A stretch of DNA of 35,646 nucleotides from Candidatus Ozemibacteraceae bacterium (GCA_937998695.1 CALLCO010000086.1:1-35646); one strand, 5' to 3'; positions 1 to 8,435 are shown, counted from the first letter of the stretch. Numbers and translations are program-made. Notes: generated by a model from the letters alone, not told the origin.

Positions 1-488
1 AACGCCAGATCGTCGATCTGCTGCGGCATATCCGGCGAACCTTCAAACGGGCGGTGGTGCGGACCACCTTTATCGTCGGGTTTCCCGGGGAATCGGAGGA
101 GGATTTCGAGGAACTCCTCGAGTTCATCGAGCACCACCGGATCGATCGACTGGGGGCCTTCCCCTATAGTCTGGAAGAGGGAACCGAGGCCGCCCGGATA
201 CGTCCGCGCATCCGAAAGGCCGAAAAGTCCAGGCGGCTCGACCAACTAATGACGGCCCAACAATTACTTTCCTCTGATTATAATAATAAAAAAATTGGTA
301 AAGTTTTCGATATTTTGATAGATAAGATTGATCAAGAAGGAGTATCTGGAAGAACTTATGGAGATGCATTCGAGGTGGACAATGTCGTTCACCTTCCTTA
401 TGATGCTTCCGTAAGTCCCGGAGATTTCATCAAAGTGCGAATCACCGGGGCGGATGCGTATGACCTGAGGGGAGAGCGGGTCCCGTGA
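1..488 (+). CDS. rimO: Ribosomal protein uS12 methylthiotransferase RimO (3' part, 5' end outside window)
   Basis: Radical-SAM enzyme that methylthiolates an aspartate of ribosomal protein S12. Only the C-terminal about 160 residues are here; the open frame runs in from the window edge (codons start at position 3). RTTFIVGFPGE is the conserved segment late in the radical-SAM barrel of RimO/MiaB enzymes, and the last about 65 residues, with IGK, SGRTYGDAFEVD and a closing YDL, match the RimO TRAM domain. The usual DAPEVD is DAFEVD here, so the Pro is Phe. The stop overlaps the pgsA start (GTGA). A striking oddity is an AT-rich block: positions 261-360 have only about 26 G/C in 100 bases while the flanks are GC-rich, yet the frame is intact. 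RimO rather than MiaB is favoured by the TRAM sequence and the downstream pgsA, a common rimO neighbour. Confidence 0.88.
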   Translation, partial: RQIVDLLRHIRRTFKRAVVRTTFIVGFPGESEEDFEELLEFIEHHRIDRLGAFPYSLEEGTEAARIRPRIRKAEKSRRLDQLMTAQQLLSSDYNNKKIGKVFDILIDKIDQEGVSGRTYGDAFEVDNVVHLPYDASVSPGDFIKVRITGADAYDLRGERVP

Positions 489-1093
489 CCCTGGCCACAA
501 AACTGACCTTCACCCGGGTGGCAGCGATACCCATTTTCATGGGCTGCTTCCTGTGGAATGCTTCCGACGACCTGACCGGTGATTGGGGCAAAGTCGCCGC
601 GACAGTGGTGTTCATCATCGCCGCGATCACCGACTACTACGACGGGGCCGTCGCCCGCTGGTACAAGGAGGAGACCACGTTCGGCCGGTTCATCGACCCG
701 ATTGCCGACAAGTTGCTGGTTTCCACGGCCCTGATCGCGATGGTCGAGCGGCGGGCGATCACGTTCACCCCGGCCTGGGTGGCGATCGTCATCATTGCCC
801 GGGAATTTGCCGTCACCGGCCTCCGCATGATCTGCGCCCCCAAGGGAACGATCATCGAATCTTCGACCCTAGGGAAATGGAAGACCGGCCTGCAACTGAC
901 AGCCATCATCACCGCCCTCGTGTTCATCTCTTTCCGAGTGGTGCTCGCCACCTATGGACACCGGGAATTGCACAGCGCCTTCGCCCCCTGGCATGGCCCC
1001 ATCGTTCTTGGCCTGATGGGCTTGGCGGTGATGATCACGCTGTATTCGGGGTATGACTACCTTAGGAAGAATTGGCACCTCCTTGACGAATAA
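485..1093 (+). CDS. pgsA: CDP-diacylglycerol-glycerol-3-phosphate 3-phosphatidyltransferase
   Basis: Makes phosphatidylglycerol phosphate from CDP-diacylglycerol and glycerol-3-phosphate in the inner membrane. The 202-residue protein carries the complete CDP-alcohol phosphotransferase motif DxxDGxxARx8Gx3Dx3D (DYYDGAVAR, then G, D and D in GRFIDPIADK), around residues 51-76, with all four Asp present. Several hydrophobic helices follow (for example around residues 90-110 and 135-155). The start is a GTG overlapping the rimO stop by four bases, which implies translational coupling. It overlaps pgpA downstream, so the enzymes for two consecutive steps are co-expressed. Length and motif fit PgsA; another CDP-alcohol transferase is possible but less likely given the pgpA neighbour. 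Confidence 0.93.
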   Translation: MTLATKLTFTRVAAIPIFMGCFLWNASDDLTGDWGKVAATVVFIIAAITDYYDGAVARWYKEETTFGRFIDPIADKLLVSTALIAMVERRAITFTPAWVAIVIIAREFAVTGLRMICAPKGTIIESSTLGKWKTGLQLTAIITALVFISFRVVLATYGHRELHSAFAPWHGPIVLGLMGLAVMITLYSGYDYLRKNWHLLDE

Positions 1094-1559
1094 ACCCGGG
1101 GTCAACCGGGTTCTGACTTTCCTTGCCGCGGGCTGCGGGTGCGGCTATTCCCCCGTGGCTCCCGGGACGGTCGGCAGTCTGCCGGGCATCCTCTTGTTTT
1201 TCTGCTTCCGCCCTTTTGCTGTGCCGATCCAGATCGGGGTTTTCCTCCTTTTCACCCTTTTGGCGGTCGGCTTAGCCGACCGGGCCGAGCGGGCCTCGCG
1301 GGTCGAAGACCCCGGATTCGTGGTCATCGATGAGATTGTGGGAATGTGGGCCGCTCTGCTGCTTTTGTGGCGGATTGACTGGGTGGTCGTCGGGGTCGCT
1401 TTCCTGTTGTTCCGAACCTTTGATATCGTGAAATTCTTCCCGCTGAACCTGTTCGAAGGATTCCGCGGCGGCATCGGCATCGTGGCGGACGATCTGGCAG
1501 CAGGCATGCTGACCAATCTCTGCTTGCGTGCCCTTTTGATGGCTGGCCTGCTTCCCTGA
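1053..1559 (+). CDS. pgpA: Phosphatidylglycerophosphatase A
   Basis: Removes the phosphate from phosphatidylglycerol phosphate, the step after PgsA. The 168-residue length is normal for the family (E. coli PgpA is about 170). Diagnostic stretches are GYSPVAPGTVGSLPG near residues 29-43 and VIDEIVGMW near residues 90-98, which contains the conserved acidic pair, followed by FRTFDIVKFFP. Three or four membrane segments are visible. The ATG at 1053 gives a 41-base overlap with pgsA. A TTG at 1083 in the same frame, with a purine-rich AGGAAGA about 13 bases before it, would give a shorter overlap and a 158-aa protein; the choice is not certain. Last gene of the rimO-pgsA-pgpA run. Confidence 0.9.
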   Translation: MTTLGRIGTSLTNKPGVNRVLTFLAAGCGCGYSPVAPGTVGSLPGILLFFCFRPFAVPIQIGVFLLFTLLAVGLADRAERASRVEDPGFVVIDEIVGMWAALLLLWRIDWVVVGVAFLLFRTFDIVKFFPLNLFEGFRGGIGIVADDLAAGMLTNLCLRALLMAGLLP

Positions 1560-1565
1560 CCTTGG

Positions 1566-1586
1566 TGGCACCCCTTGGTGGTGCTA
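1566..1586 (+). terminator. Possible weak hairpin after pgpA
   Basis: GCACC at 1568-1572 can pair with GGTGC at 1580-1584, extended by one G-T and one T-A pair, with a 7-base loop. It starts seven bases after the pgpA stop. No run of T follows, so it is a poor intrinsic terminator and may only be an mRNA-stabilising stem. Confidence 0.2.
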
Positions 1587-1742
1587 TGGAATCGCCGTTT
1601 TCTGAACCCTTCCCTAGTGGTCGCCCAAACTAAAAGTCAAGTGATTTTCCCATGACCCTTTCGCCCATTCAGAGGTTTCTGGAGATCTACGGAGGTGACA
1701 TCAGGATCCAATCGGACTATATTGGGAAGTAAGGAGGGGATT

Positions 1743-2300
1743 ATGCGTCAGCGCCATGGGACCGTCATGCTCGCCCTGTTGGTTGTTGTGCTTATCGGAG
1801 GTATTCTGGCCATCCGGCTGGTTCCGTCCTACGAGATCCAGGAACGACGACAGTCCGACCAGGAACTGAAGTTCTCGCTGGCCCAGATCCGGCAAGCGGT
1901 GGATATGAAGGGTTTTCTCGACCCCACGTGGCCAGAATCGACCGGATTGAATCTTGGGGTCGCCTCCGAGGTAAAAGACCTCATGATTGGCCTCACCAAA
2001 GAAAAGCTTTTGGGAGATATCCCCAGAGACACCACTATTGTCAGCTACCAATGGGGTCAGAACATGACCGCCAGCCCAACCGAAGGGCACTTCTGGGTCT
2101 TCTGCTCGAACATCGCTTCCAATACCAACTTCGAGGACGATGCCGAAGACGGCTCCCTCGCCTCCTGGACCCTCGGCCCCGACACCTATCTGGCCACAGA
2201 ACAGGTCGCCTTCCCCGACGCCCTCGACGATTACAAGGGCCAGAACAAGTTCGGCCGCCTGTTCTCGAACTCCAATACCGCGATCAAGATCGTTAAATAG
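1743..2300 (+). CDS. Type IV pilin-like / pseudopilin-like single-span protein
   Basis: A 185-residue protein with a short basic leader (MRQRHG) followed directly by a 20-residue hydrophobic helix (TVMLALLVVVLIGGILA) and then a soluble domain. This is the layout of a prepilin-processed pilin or type II secretion pseudopilin: Gly6 would be the cleavage site. Position +5 after the Gly is Ala instead of the usual Glu, as in GspK-type tip pseudopilins. The soluble part continues the helix (to about residue 55) and contains WGQNMTASPTEGHFWVFCS and a C-terminal Asn/Lys-rich end; no known domain was recognised. The start is set by a strong Shine-Dalgarno (AAGGAGGGG) just before ATG 1743; an upstream in-frame ATG at 1695 lacks one. 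No pilus or secretion genes lie nearby. Confidence 0.6.
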   Translation: MRQRHGTVMLALLVVVLIGGILAIRLVPSYEIQERRQSDQELKFSLAQIRQAVDMKGFLDPTWPESTGLNLGVASEVKDLMIGLTKEKLLGDIPRDTTIVSYQWGQNMTASPTEGHFWVFCSNIASNTNFEDDAEDGSLASWTLGPDTYLATEQVAFPDALDDYKGQNKFGRLFSNSNTAIKIVK

Positions 2301-2322
2301 CGGAAGCGACCATGGCCTTCCG
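2301..2322 (+). terminator. Hairpin directly after the pilin-like gene
   Basis: CGGAAG at 2301-2306 pairs with CTTCCG at 2317-2322 across a 10-base loop, immediately after the TAG stop. No T-run follows, so termination is uncertain. The rest of the gap to 2453 shows nothing clear. Confidence 0.25.
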
Positions 2323-2453
2323 CCACCCCTCCCACCTGTAGGGGCTCATCATGCAGAGCTCCCCCAACCCTATCACCGATCTGTCGGGAGAACGGCGGTA
2401 TTTCGAGTGGTAGACCGGTCCGCGCGCCCCGAGAGAGGTACCCCCGCGGCCGC

Positions 2454-5414
2454 ATGACCCTTCCCCGCGCGCCTCATTCCTCCCTTGCTCAGGGGCCGGC
2501 CCGCCCCTATGGGAATCTCCTTAGGGCCTTGGTTTTCCTGCTGCCGGTGGGGGCTTGGCTGGCGCTCATCGCCTTGGTGATGGACGCGAACCGGCGGTTC
2601 GTCGCCTTGCGGCTCGAAGACCACCGCCACGCCTGGGAACAAGACGCCCGCACGATTGCCGCCTTCCTGCAACGGGCCCACACCCTCGAAGCACAGGTCG
2701 AGGACCGGGGCCGGCAGATGATCCGGCGCATGGAGAGGACTCTGCGACAGGATCGGGCTCGGCGGCCCGATGCCGCCCTGGTGGGCACGAGCATCCGGGA
2801 GGCATTTCCGGAGATTTCGCCCGGGGCGGGCTTGCGAGTATGGGGGTTCGCGGGCGATCCCCGAGCCGGCGAGGTCGAGACGCTGGTCGGGCCGGGGTTG
2901 GAGGCACGCACGCGGGCGGTCGCTGCAGCGGTATTTCGGGGGCTGGCCATCCTGGCAGGCGGGGGCACTCTGCGGCCTGAGGCCCACCATCGGCTGCGCA
3001 AGCAGACCGCCGCCCTGTTCGGGCCCCTGGCCAAACCCGAGCTCCTGGCCGATGTGCGGGAGAAGCGCCTGACCGAGGTTCTCGTCGAGGGCCGGTTCGC
3101 CTACCTCTGGTGGAGCCGGATCCGCCAGCGGGGGCGGGTGGTGGGCGGCATGGTGGTGGTCTTCCCCGCCAACCTGGCGCAACGGATCCGGCCGCGCCAG
3201 GCGGCGTTGGAACAGGCCTGGCGCCGCAGCCGGGGCCGCGTGCTGCCTCTGTTGCTGCCGTTGGCCGCGGCGCGGGGCCGCCCGGTCCTGCTCCCCACCT
3301 CCTGCCGCCGCGCTCAAGGGGCCCGGGAGCAAGCCCGACGCGCCCTGCACCTGACGCGCAGCGGGCTGCTTCTTCAAAATCGTCTGCTGGAACAGGGTGA
3401 CACCTGGTGGCTGTCGGCGTTCCTGTCGATGGACACCCCTCACCACACCGTGCTGGTGGGAGCGGTACCCCGACTGTCCGGTCCGTTGGCGGGATGGCCC
3501 CGGGGTCTCGCTCTCCTGGGCCTCGGAGTGGTGGCCTGGACCCTCCTGCAGGGCAGCCAGACCGGCCGGGCCGAAAGTCTGAGAACGTCTTTCCTGAGCA
3601 TGTTCCTGGCCCTCGCCCTGCTGCCCCTGGCCGCCGTTGGACTCTATGGTGCCTTTCAGATCGAAGCGGGAGAGGCCCAACAGATTCGCCGGATCCGGCA
3701 GGAAGCCGTGGAAGAGGCGCAGCGCATCGATTTCAGCGGAGACACCATCCTCCAGGAATTGTCAATGATCACCTACCGCCTGGGGGAGGACCCCCGAATT
3801 CGCGAGGCTCTGCTTTCGTCTTCCCGACCGCGGCGGGAGTCGGCCCTGCGACGGCTGGATGCGGTCTGTGGAGCCAAGGGGGTGGGAGTCGACGATCTCA
3901 TGTTGATGGCCCCAGGCCGATCCCCGGTCTTGTTGTATGGGAGAGGGCAGACAAGAAAAACCTCCCGGCGGACCCAGGAGTTCCTGTCGGTCATTTGCTA
4001 TCGGTTCCATCAGATCATTCACGAGCTTTTCCATCCCGCTCCCGCCGCTCTGGGGGTCACCCCCGCGGTGAAAAAAGCCCTGGATGTTCTGCGCCTGTTG
4101 GATACCCCCGTGGTGGTCAAGATGTTCTATGCCGCCCATGAAGTTGGAGAGATCAGCCGCACCGGGCAGGACGACCCGATCTTCACCATGGTCCAGACCT
4201 TGGCTGACGGAGGAACCCTGCAAGCCTATCTCCTGCTGACAACCCGGGCCGCCGCCCTTTTCCAACGGCATCTGGAGCAAGCGGTTCGACGGACCAATAT
4301 CGACCGGCAGGGGTTCCTGGGGTATGGGCTATCCGACCCGCGCCGAGGATTTTCGGTGCCGAACCGAGACCATGGCCCCTTCTGGGGAAGTGCGGAAGGC
4401 CATCGGCTGGCCGCCCTCATGGTCCGGGCGGCGGAGCTGGGGGCGCCTCTCTCCACCGAACGGGACGGCACCCTCCACTTTGCCCTGCCATTGCAACGCT
4501 TGTCCCCCTTCGTCATGGGGGGGGTCCGGCCTTTGCAGCATGTCCGGATGGCGGCCTTCTGGCAGCGGACCGGCCTGGCCGGGTTCCTGATCGTGGTGGG
4601 GCTGGTTCTGGTGGCCCTGGCCCAGGGAGCGGGGGAGTTCCTGCTGACCCCCCTGACCGAAGCGGCCCAGGCGCTGACCGCCGTGGCCCGCGGCGATCTG
4701 GAACAACGCATGCCCAGCACCCGTGATGACGAACTGGGAGAAATGACCCGGGCGTTCGACCAGATGATCGCCGGCCTGCGCGAGCGTCGCGACCTGGGCC
4801 GGTTCATTTCCGGATCCCTGGAACACTCGATCAGTCAGGGCAACCTGGCCGAAGGGCCGCCGCGGGCAGTGCCGGCCGCGGTCCTGATCTCCGACATCCG
4901 CAGTTTCACCACCATCTCGGAGAGCCACCCCCCGGCCGAGGTGGTGGCGATGCTGAATGCCCATCTCGACGCCATGGCCAGGAAGATCCGCCAGCGCGGC
5001 GGCAAGATCGACCGGTTCGTGGGAGATGCCATCATCGCTCTCTTCACGGCCCCCACCCCGGCCGAGGCGGTGCATCAGGCCATCGAAGCCGCGCGCGACA
5101 TGATGGCGGGCCATGCCGCCCTGCAGGAGGAACGCCGCCGCGGCGGGCGGTTCCCCTACGCGATCGGCATTGGGATCGATTTCGGTCAGATCATGGAAGG
5201 CACGCTTTCCGCTGGAGAGCGGCTTGAATACGCCCTGTTCGGGCCGCCCCGGGTCGAAGCGGAGCGCCTGGAGGCAGCCTCGAAGTCGGGCCGTCACACC
5301 AGGATCATGGTCTCGGAGGCGGTCAGAAACCTGGCGACGGGCACCGACCCGTTCATGGAGCATCGGCAACATCGGGCCTGGGAGATCATCTCCCTGCAGA
5401 GGGCGTCATCGTGA
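2454..5414 (+). CDS. Receptor class III nucleotide cyclase, C1-like subunit (metal half only)
   Basis: A 986-residue membrane protein. TM1 lies near residues 22-44, an outside domain at about 45-348, TM2 and TM3 at about 350-367 and 380-402, a second outside domain at about 403-705, TM4 at about 707-724, HAMP at about 730-782, and the class III cyclase domain at about 805-975. Both metal-binding Asp are present, D814 in SDIRSFT and D858 in VGDAI, 44 residues apart as in the family. The partner-facing residues are lost: the usual Lys before GD is R854, the purine-contacting Thr/Asp is A927, and the transition-state Asn is V934 (YALFGPPRVEAERL against the usual YTxxGDxVNxAxRL); R938 remains. 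A homodimer would therefore probably be inactive or very weak. The gene overlaps the next cyclase gene by four bases (GTGA). The inference is that it supplies the metals of a heterodimer. Signals sensed are unknown. Confidence 0.85.
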   Translation: MTLPRAPHSSLAQGPARPYGNLLRALVFLLPVGAWLALIALVMDANRRFVALRLEDHRHAWEQDARTIAAFLQRAHTLEAQVEDRGRQMIRRMERTLRQDRARRPDAALVGTSIREAFPEISPGAGLRVWGFAGDPRAGEVETLVGPGLEARTRAVAAAVFRGLAILAGGGTLRPEAHHRLRKQTAALFGPLAKPELLADVREKRLTEVLVEGRFAYLWWSRIRQRGRVVGGMVVVFPANLAQRIRPRQAALEQAWRRSRGRVLPLLLPLAAARGRPVLLPTSCRRAQGAREQARRALHLTRSGLLLQNRLLEQGDTWWLSAFLSMDTPHHTVLVGAVPRLSGPLAGWPRGLALLGLGVVAWTLLQGSQTGRAESLRTSFLSMFLALALLPLAAVGLYGAFQIEAGEAQQIRRIRQEAVEEAQRIDFSGDTILQELSMITYRLGEDPRIREALLSSSRPRRESALRRLDAVCGAKGVGVDDLMLMAPGRSPVLLYGRGQTRKTSRRTQEFLSVICYRFHQIIHELFHPAPAALGVTPAVKKALDVLRLLDTPVVVKMFYAAHEVGEISRTGQDDPIFTMVQTLADGGTLQAYLLLTTRAAALFQRHLEQAVRRTNIDRQGFLGYGLSDPRRGFSVPNRDHGPFWGSAEGHRLAALMVRAAELGAPLSTERDGTLHFALPLQRLSPFVMGGVRPLQHVRMAAFWQRTGLAGFLIVVGLVLVALAQGAGEFLLTPLTEAAQALTAVARGDLEQRMPSTRDDELGEMTRAFDQMIAGLRERRDLGRFISGSLEHSISQGNLAEGPPRAVPAAVLISDIRSFTTISESHPPAEVVAMLNAHLDAMARKIRQRGGKIDRFVGDAIIALFTAPTPAEAVHQAIEAARDMMAGHAALQEERRRGGRFPYAIGIGIDFGQIMEGTLSAGERLEYALFGPPRVEAERLEAASKSGRHTRIMVSEAVRNLATGTDPFMEHRQHRAWEIISLQRASS

Positions 5415-8302
5415 AACGAGGGTTGTGGTCGATCCTGCTGACGGGCATCCTGGTATTCCCGTTCGCGGTGGTGCAGATGGCGCGGGATACCCAGCATCGC
5501 CTGTCCCAGGATCGGTACCTGCAGGAAACCAGAAAGGTCCAGGGGTGGGAACTCGATCGGCTGGCCGCGCCGCTCCATCCGGCGAATGCCGTCACCCGGC
5601 TGGGCAAGCAGTTCCTGGACGGCTTGCCGGCGGCGTTCCACCTCCCGCCCGACCAGGTGGCATCGTATCTGGCCGCCTTGCATCACCGGGTGTTTCCCGC
5701 CGATTTTCCTCTCGAGCTGATGGTCTACAAGCGGCGCACCGACTTCCAGCCCTTGTTGCACGCGGGGTCCCGGCTGGGCCTGGCTTCCTTCTCGGCCAAA
5801 CTGATAAGGCGGGCGGACCTCCTGATGCATCAGCCGGGCAAGCACAACCTGAACCAGCGAGAGGTCATGGCTTCCCTGACCCGGGTTTTTCCCCAACCCG
5901 TTTTCGCGAAATCCTTGAAGCCGGACGAGCCCGTCCGCTTTCTGAGTCGCTCGCCGAATGGGCTGTCCATGCTGCTGATCGGGCATAGTCCCGTATCGGA
6001 GGGCACCCAGGACCACGAATTCCTGGTCCTGCTTCTGGCGCGGTTGTCAGGCCTTTCCCCCCGCTTCTGGCCCAGATTCCATCTTCATACCTGGACCACG
6101 CCGAACGTCGGACTGTTCTTCCAGGACCGCCGGGGGGGAAAGGGCCTGGGCTCGCGCTGGTTCCAGCACCGCCCAGCGGTGCGGGCCCTGCTCGACTCGC
6201 ATCCGCGCCTGGCCGGGGAAAAATTCCAGATCGGCATGTTCGGCCCCTGGTTGATCCAAAGCCTGCCCGCCCCTGGCCGGTCACGATTCCGCCCCTTCCT
6301 GGTCCGGCGGCTTCCCGAAGCGCTGTTTCCCCGCGGGAGAGGCGGCTCCCCCCTGTGGTTCTTCCTGAGCACCAGCGGAGTGGGCTTGGGAATCCTGTTC
6401 ATCCTGCAGAGGATCTGGATGGGCCGTGGTCTTCGCCTGCGCGTCGCCTTGGGCACGGTGGCCATTTTCCTGGCCGGGGCGACCATTCCCCTGACCGGAA
6501 CGATTTTTCTTGCCCAGCACCTCTTGTCCACCACCTACGAGACCGCCTTGCATACCCTGGAACGGCGGCTCCACCAGCATCTGGAGAACCTCGACGCCGG
6601 GGTGTTGCCTTTCCAGGGCCAGTTCATCACCCAACTCCGCAATTTCCGCTTCACCGACGCCCAAGGGAGGGATCTCCCGGTTCCGACCTCGCCATCGGAA
6701 TGGCTAGGTTTTCTCCCCCCGCTGTTGAAGAGGGCCGGCATCCCGGGAAAAGCCCTAGAAGCCATCCTGGTCAGCAGTCGGAGTGGGAACCAGATCAACA
6801 TCTACCAGGACCACATCAGCGGGACCCTCCAGCTGGTCCCCCGCCCAGATCCTCTGCATAAGCGGATTGTAGAATCAATGCGGCAGCACTGGGCGCTCAT
6901 TGCCCCCGAACGCCGCAGGGCCGGAAAACTGGAATCTCCCATGAATCTGCAGGAATGGTCCATGGATTTGGTCGACGAGACCATCACCTACCTTCTTGGC
7001 CCGGAAACTCTCATCAACGTTATGGGGTTCTCTTCCCGCCGAACGTCCTTCAGTAACTTCTTCGAGTCTTTTTCCCTGCTCCGCACGCTGGTCCGCCGGC
7101 AGGGGCGGCCCACCCATCTCATCACCTGGAGCTGGTCGAGCCGCTACCTCGAATCGCCCTATATCCGGCAGGCCATCGGACAATTCGGCAAAACCCGTCC
7201 GGAGTTTCCGACCAGCGTCTCGCTCGGCCGGGAATTTGAAACCGTCCGCAGCGCGGAAATACATGCCGCCAGATCGAACTTCCGTGCGCTGGAAACTCTG
7301 CGTCTGGAAGCCGAGCGAAGTCGTCGGGCCTTCCGACAACAGGATCTCTCGGCCACAGATGCTCCCCTCCTGGAAGCGTTGCCGGGACGGCACATGAAGG
7401 CCATTCTCGCCGCCCAAGCCAGCACGGCCGATCTCGCCCAGCAGCAGGCTCGCATGTCCCGACACCTGGTGGCCCTCGGCCTCGGGATCCTGGCGTTCGT
7501 TCTGTTGGCGGGGTTCGCGGCCGGCATCTTCTTCCTCGAGCCCTTGGGACGGGTGTTGGCCGCCATCGATCAGATCAACCGCCAAGAGTATGCGGTGGCG
7601 CTCGACGCCGATCGCGCCGACGAATTCGGCCAGTTGGGCGCCGCCTTCAATGCCATGGCGACCGGGTTGCGGGAAGGCACCATCATCAGGCGGTTCGTTT
7701 CCGATGCGGTCCGCCAACTCGTCAGCCAGGAAGGGAAAGTTCGAGAAGCCTGTCTCACGGAGGCCACCGTCTTATTCTCCAGTTTTCTAGGGTTTGACGG
7801 GTTCCAGACCCGCCATCCCCCGGACGAGGTGTTTTCCCTGTTGCAGCACCATCTGAGCGCAGCGGCGGAGGCCACGGCCGAGCATGGGGGCGACATCGAC
7901 AAGATGGTGGGCGACAAAGTGATGATCGTCTTCCGACACGCCGGATGGTCGCAGCCCTGGTCCCCCGCCGAGGCTGCGGTGCGGGTGGCCCGGTCCCTAC
8001 GCGCGAAAGTGGCGGCGGCGGGCTGCCCCCTCAGCCTGGCCATCGGCATCAATTCCGGGCCGGTGGTGGCGGGGGCCATGGGGGCCGCGGAAGTGCGGCT
8101 CGACCTGACCGTGATCGGCGACCCGATCAACCTGGCGGCCCGCCTGGCCACGCTGGCGCATACCGTTTCCGGCAGCCGGATCGTGCTGTCCGGGCAGACG
8201 CGAGACCGCCTGCCGCCAGGCTTCCCCTGCACCCGGCTGCCATTCAAGGCCGTGCGAGGCAAGACCCAGGCCATCGAAGCCTGGCTGTTGGGCGAATCCT
8301 AG
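5411..8302 (+). CDS. Receptor class III nucleotide cyclase, C2-like subunit (purine and transition-state half)
   Basis: A 963-residue protein with the same layout as its upstream neighbour: TM1 near residues 4-22, outside domain, TM2 and TM3 near 314-331 and 345-367, second outside domain, TM4 near 684-706, HAMP near 708-760, and cyclase domain near 783-962. The first metal Asp is replaced by S791 (FSSFLGF against FSDIxGF), the same Asp-to-Ser change as in C2 domains of mammalian adenylate cyclases; the second is kept as D835. K831, T900, N907 and R911, which bind the purine and stabilise the transition state, are all present (LTVIGDPINLAARL). The Lys/Thr pair points to ATP rather than GTP. 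The GTG start overlaps the upstream stop, so equal co-translation is likely. It probably arose by duplication of the neighbour. A catalytic role only with the partner is inferred, not shown. Confidence 0.85.
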   Translation: MKRGLWSILLTGILVFPFAVVQMARDTQHRLSQDRYLQETRKVQGWELDRLAAPLHPANAVTRLGKQFLDGLPAAFHLPPDQVASYLAALHHRVFPADFPLELMVYKRRTDFQPLLHAGSRLGLASFSAKLIRRADLLMHQPGKHNLNQREVMASLTRVFPQPVFAKSLKPDEPVRFLSRSPNGLSMLLIGHSPVSEGTQDHEFLVLLLARLSGLSPRFWPRFHLHTWTTPNVGLFFQDRRGGKGLGSRWFQHRPAVRALLDSHPRLAGEKFQIGMFGPWLIQSLPAPGRSRFRPFLVRRLPEALFPRGRGGSPLWFFLSTSGVGLGILFILQRIWMGRGLRLRVALGTVAIFLAGATIPLTGTIFLAQHLLSTTYETALHTLERRLHQHLENLDAGVLPFQGQFITQLRNFRFTDAQGRDLPVPTSPSEWLGFLPPLLKRAGIPGKALEAILVSSRSGNQINIYQDHISGTLQLVPRPDPLHKRIVESMRQHWALIAPERRRAGKLESPMNLQEWSMDLVDETITYLLGPETLINVMGFSSRRTSFSNFFESFSLLRTLVRRQGRPTHLITWSWSSRYLESPYIRQAIGQFGKTRPEFPTSVSLGREFETVRSAEIHAARSNFRALETLRLEAERSRRAFRQQDLSATDAPLLEALPGRHMKAILAAQASTADLAQQQARMSRHLVALGLGILAFVLLAGFAAGIFFLEPLGRVLAAIDQINRQEYAVALDADRADEFGQLGAAFNAMATGLREGTIIRRFVSDAVRQLVSQEGKVREACLTEATVLFSSFLGFDGFQTRHPPDEVFSLLQHHLSAAAEATAEHGGDIDKMVGDKVMIVFRHAGWSQPWSPAEAAVRVARSLRAKVAAAGCPLSLAIGINSGPVVAGAMGAAEVRLDLTVIGDPINLAARLATLAHTVSGSRIVLSGQTRDRLPPGFPCTRLPFKAVRGKTQAIEAWLLGES

Positions 8303-8435
8303 TCCCGCCCCACCCCGCCTCCCCCCTTCTGACCGCCCAGGATGGAGGCAGGCCTCCAGGATGGCAGGGCCAGGGAGGCGCCGCCAAACACCGCCCGGCA
8401 GCGAGGGAGACCAGCGCGTGGCTAGGGGGACCGGG
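8303..8435. other. Non-coding GC-rich spacer after the cyclase pair
   Basis: Contains a short duplication, CCAGGATGG twice at about 8337-8345 and 8356-8364, around a small stem GGAGG/CCTCC. No gene, promoter or convincing terminator was seen. Confidence 0.3.

Noticed and set aside
279-284. TATAAT within rimO considered as a pgsA promoter
   Set aside because: No -35-like sequence at 16-18 bases upstream; in a 26% GC patch such a hexamer is expected by chance.
2373-3680. 435-codon open frame on the - strand inside the first cyclase gene
   Set aside because: Gln/Gly/Pro/Arg-rich shadow with no domain; the + strand frame carries HAMP and cyclase domains.
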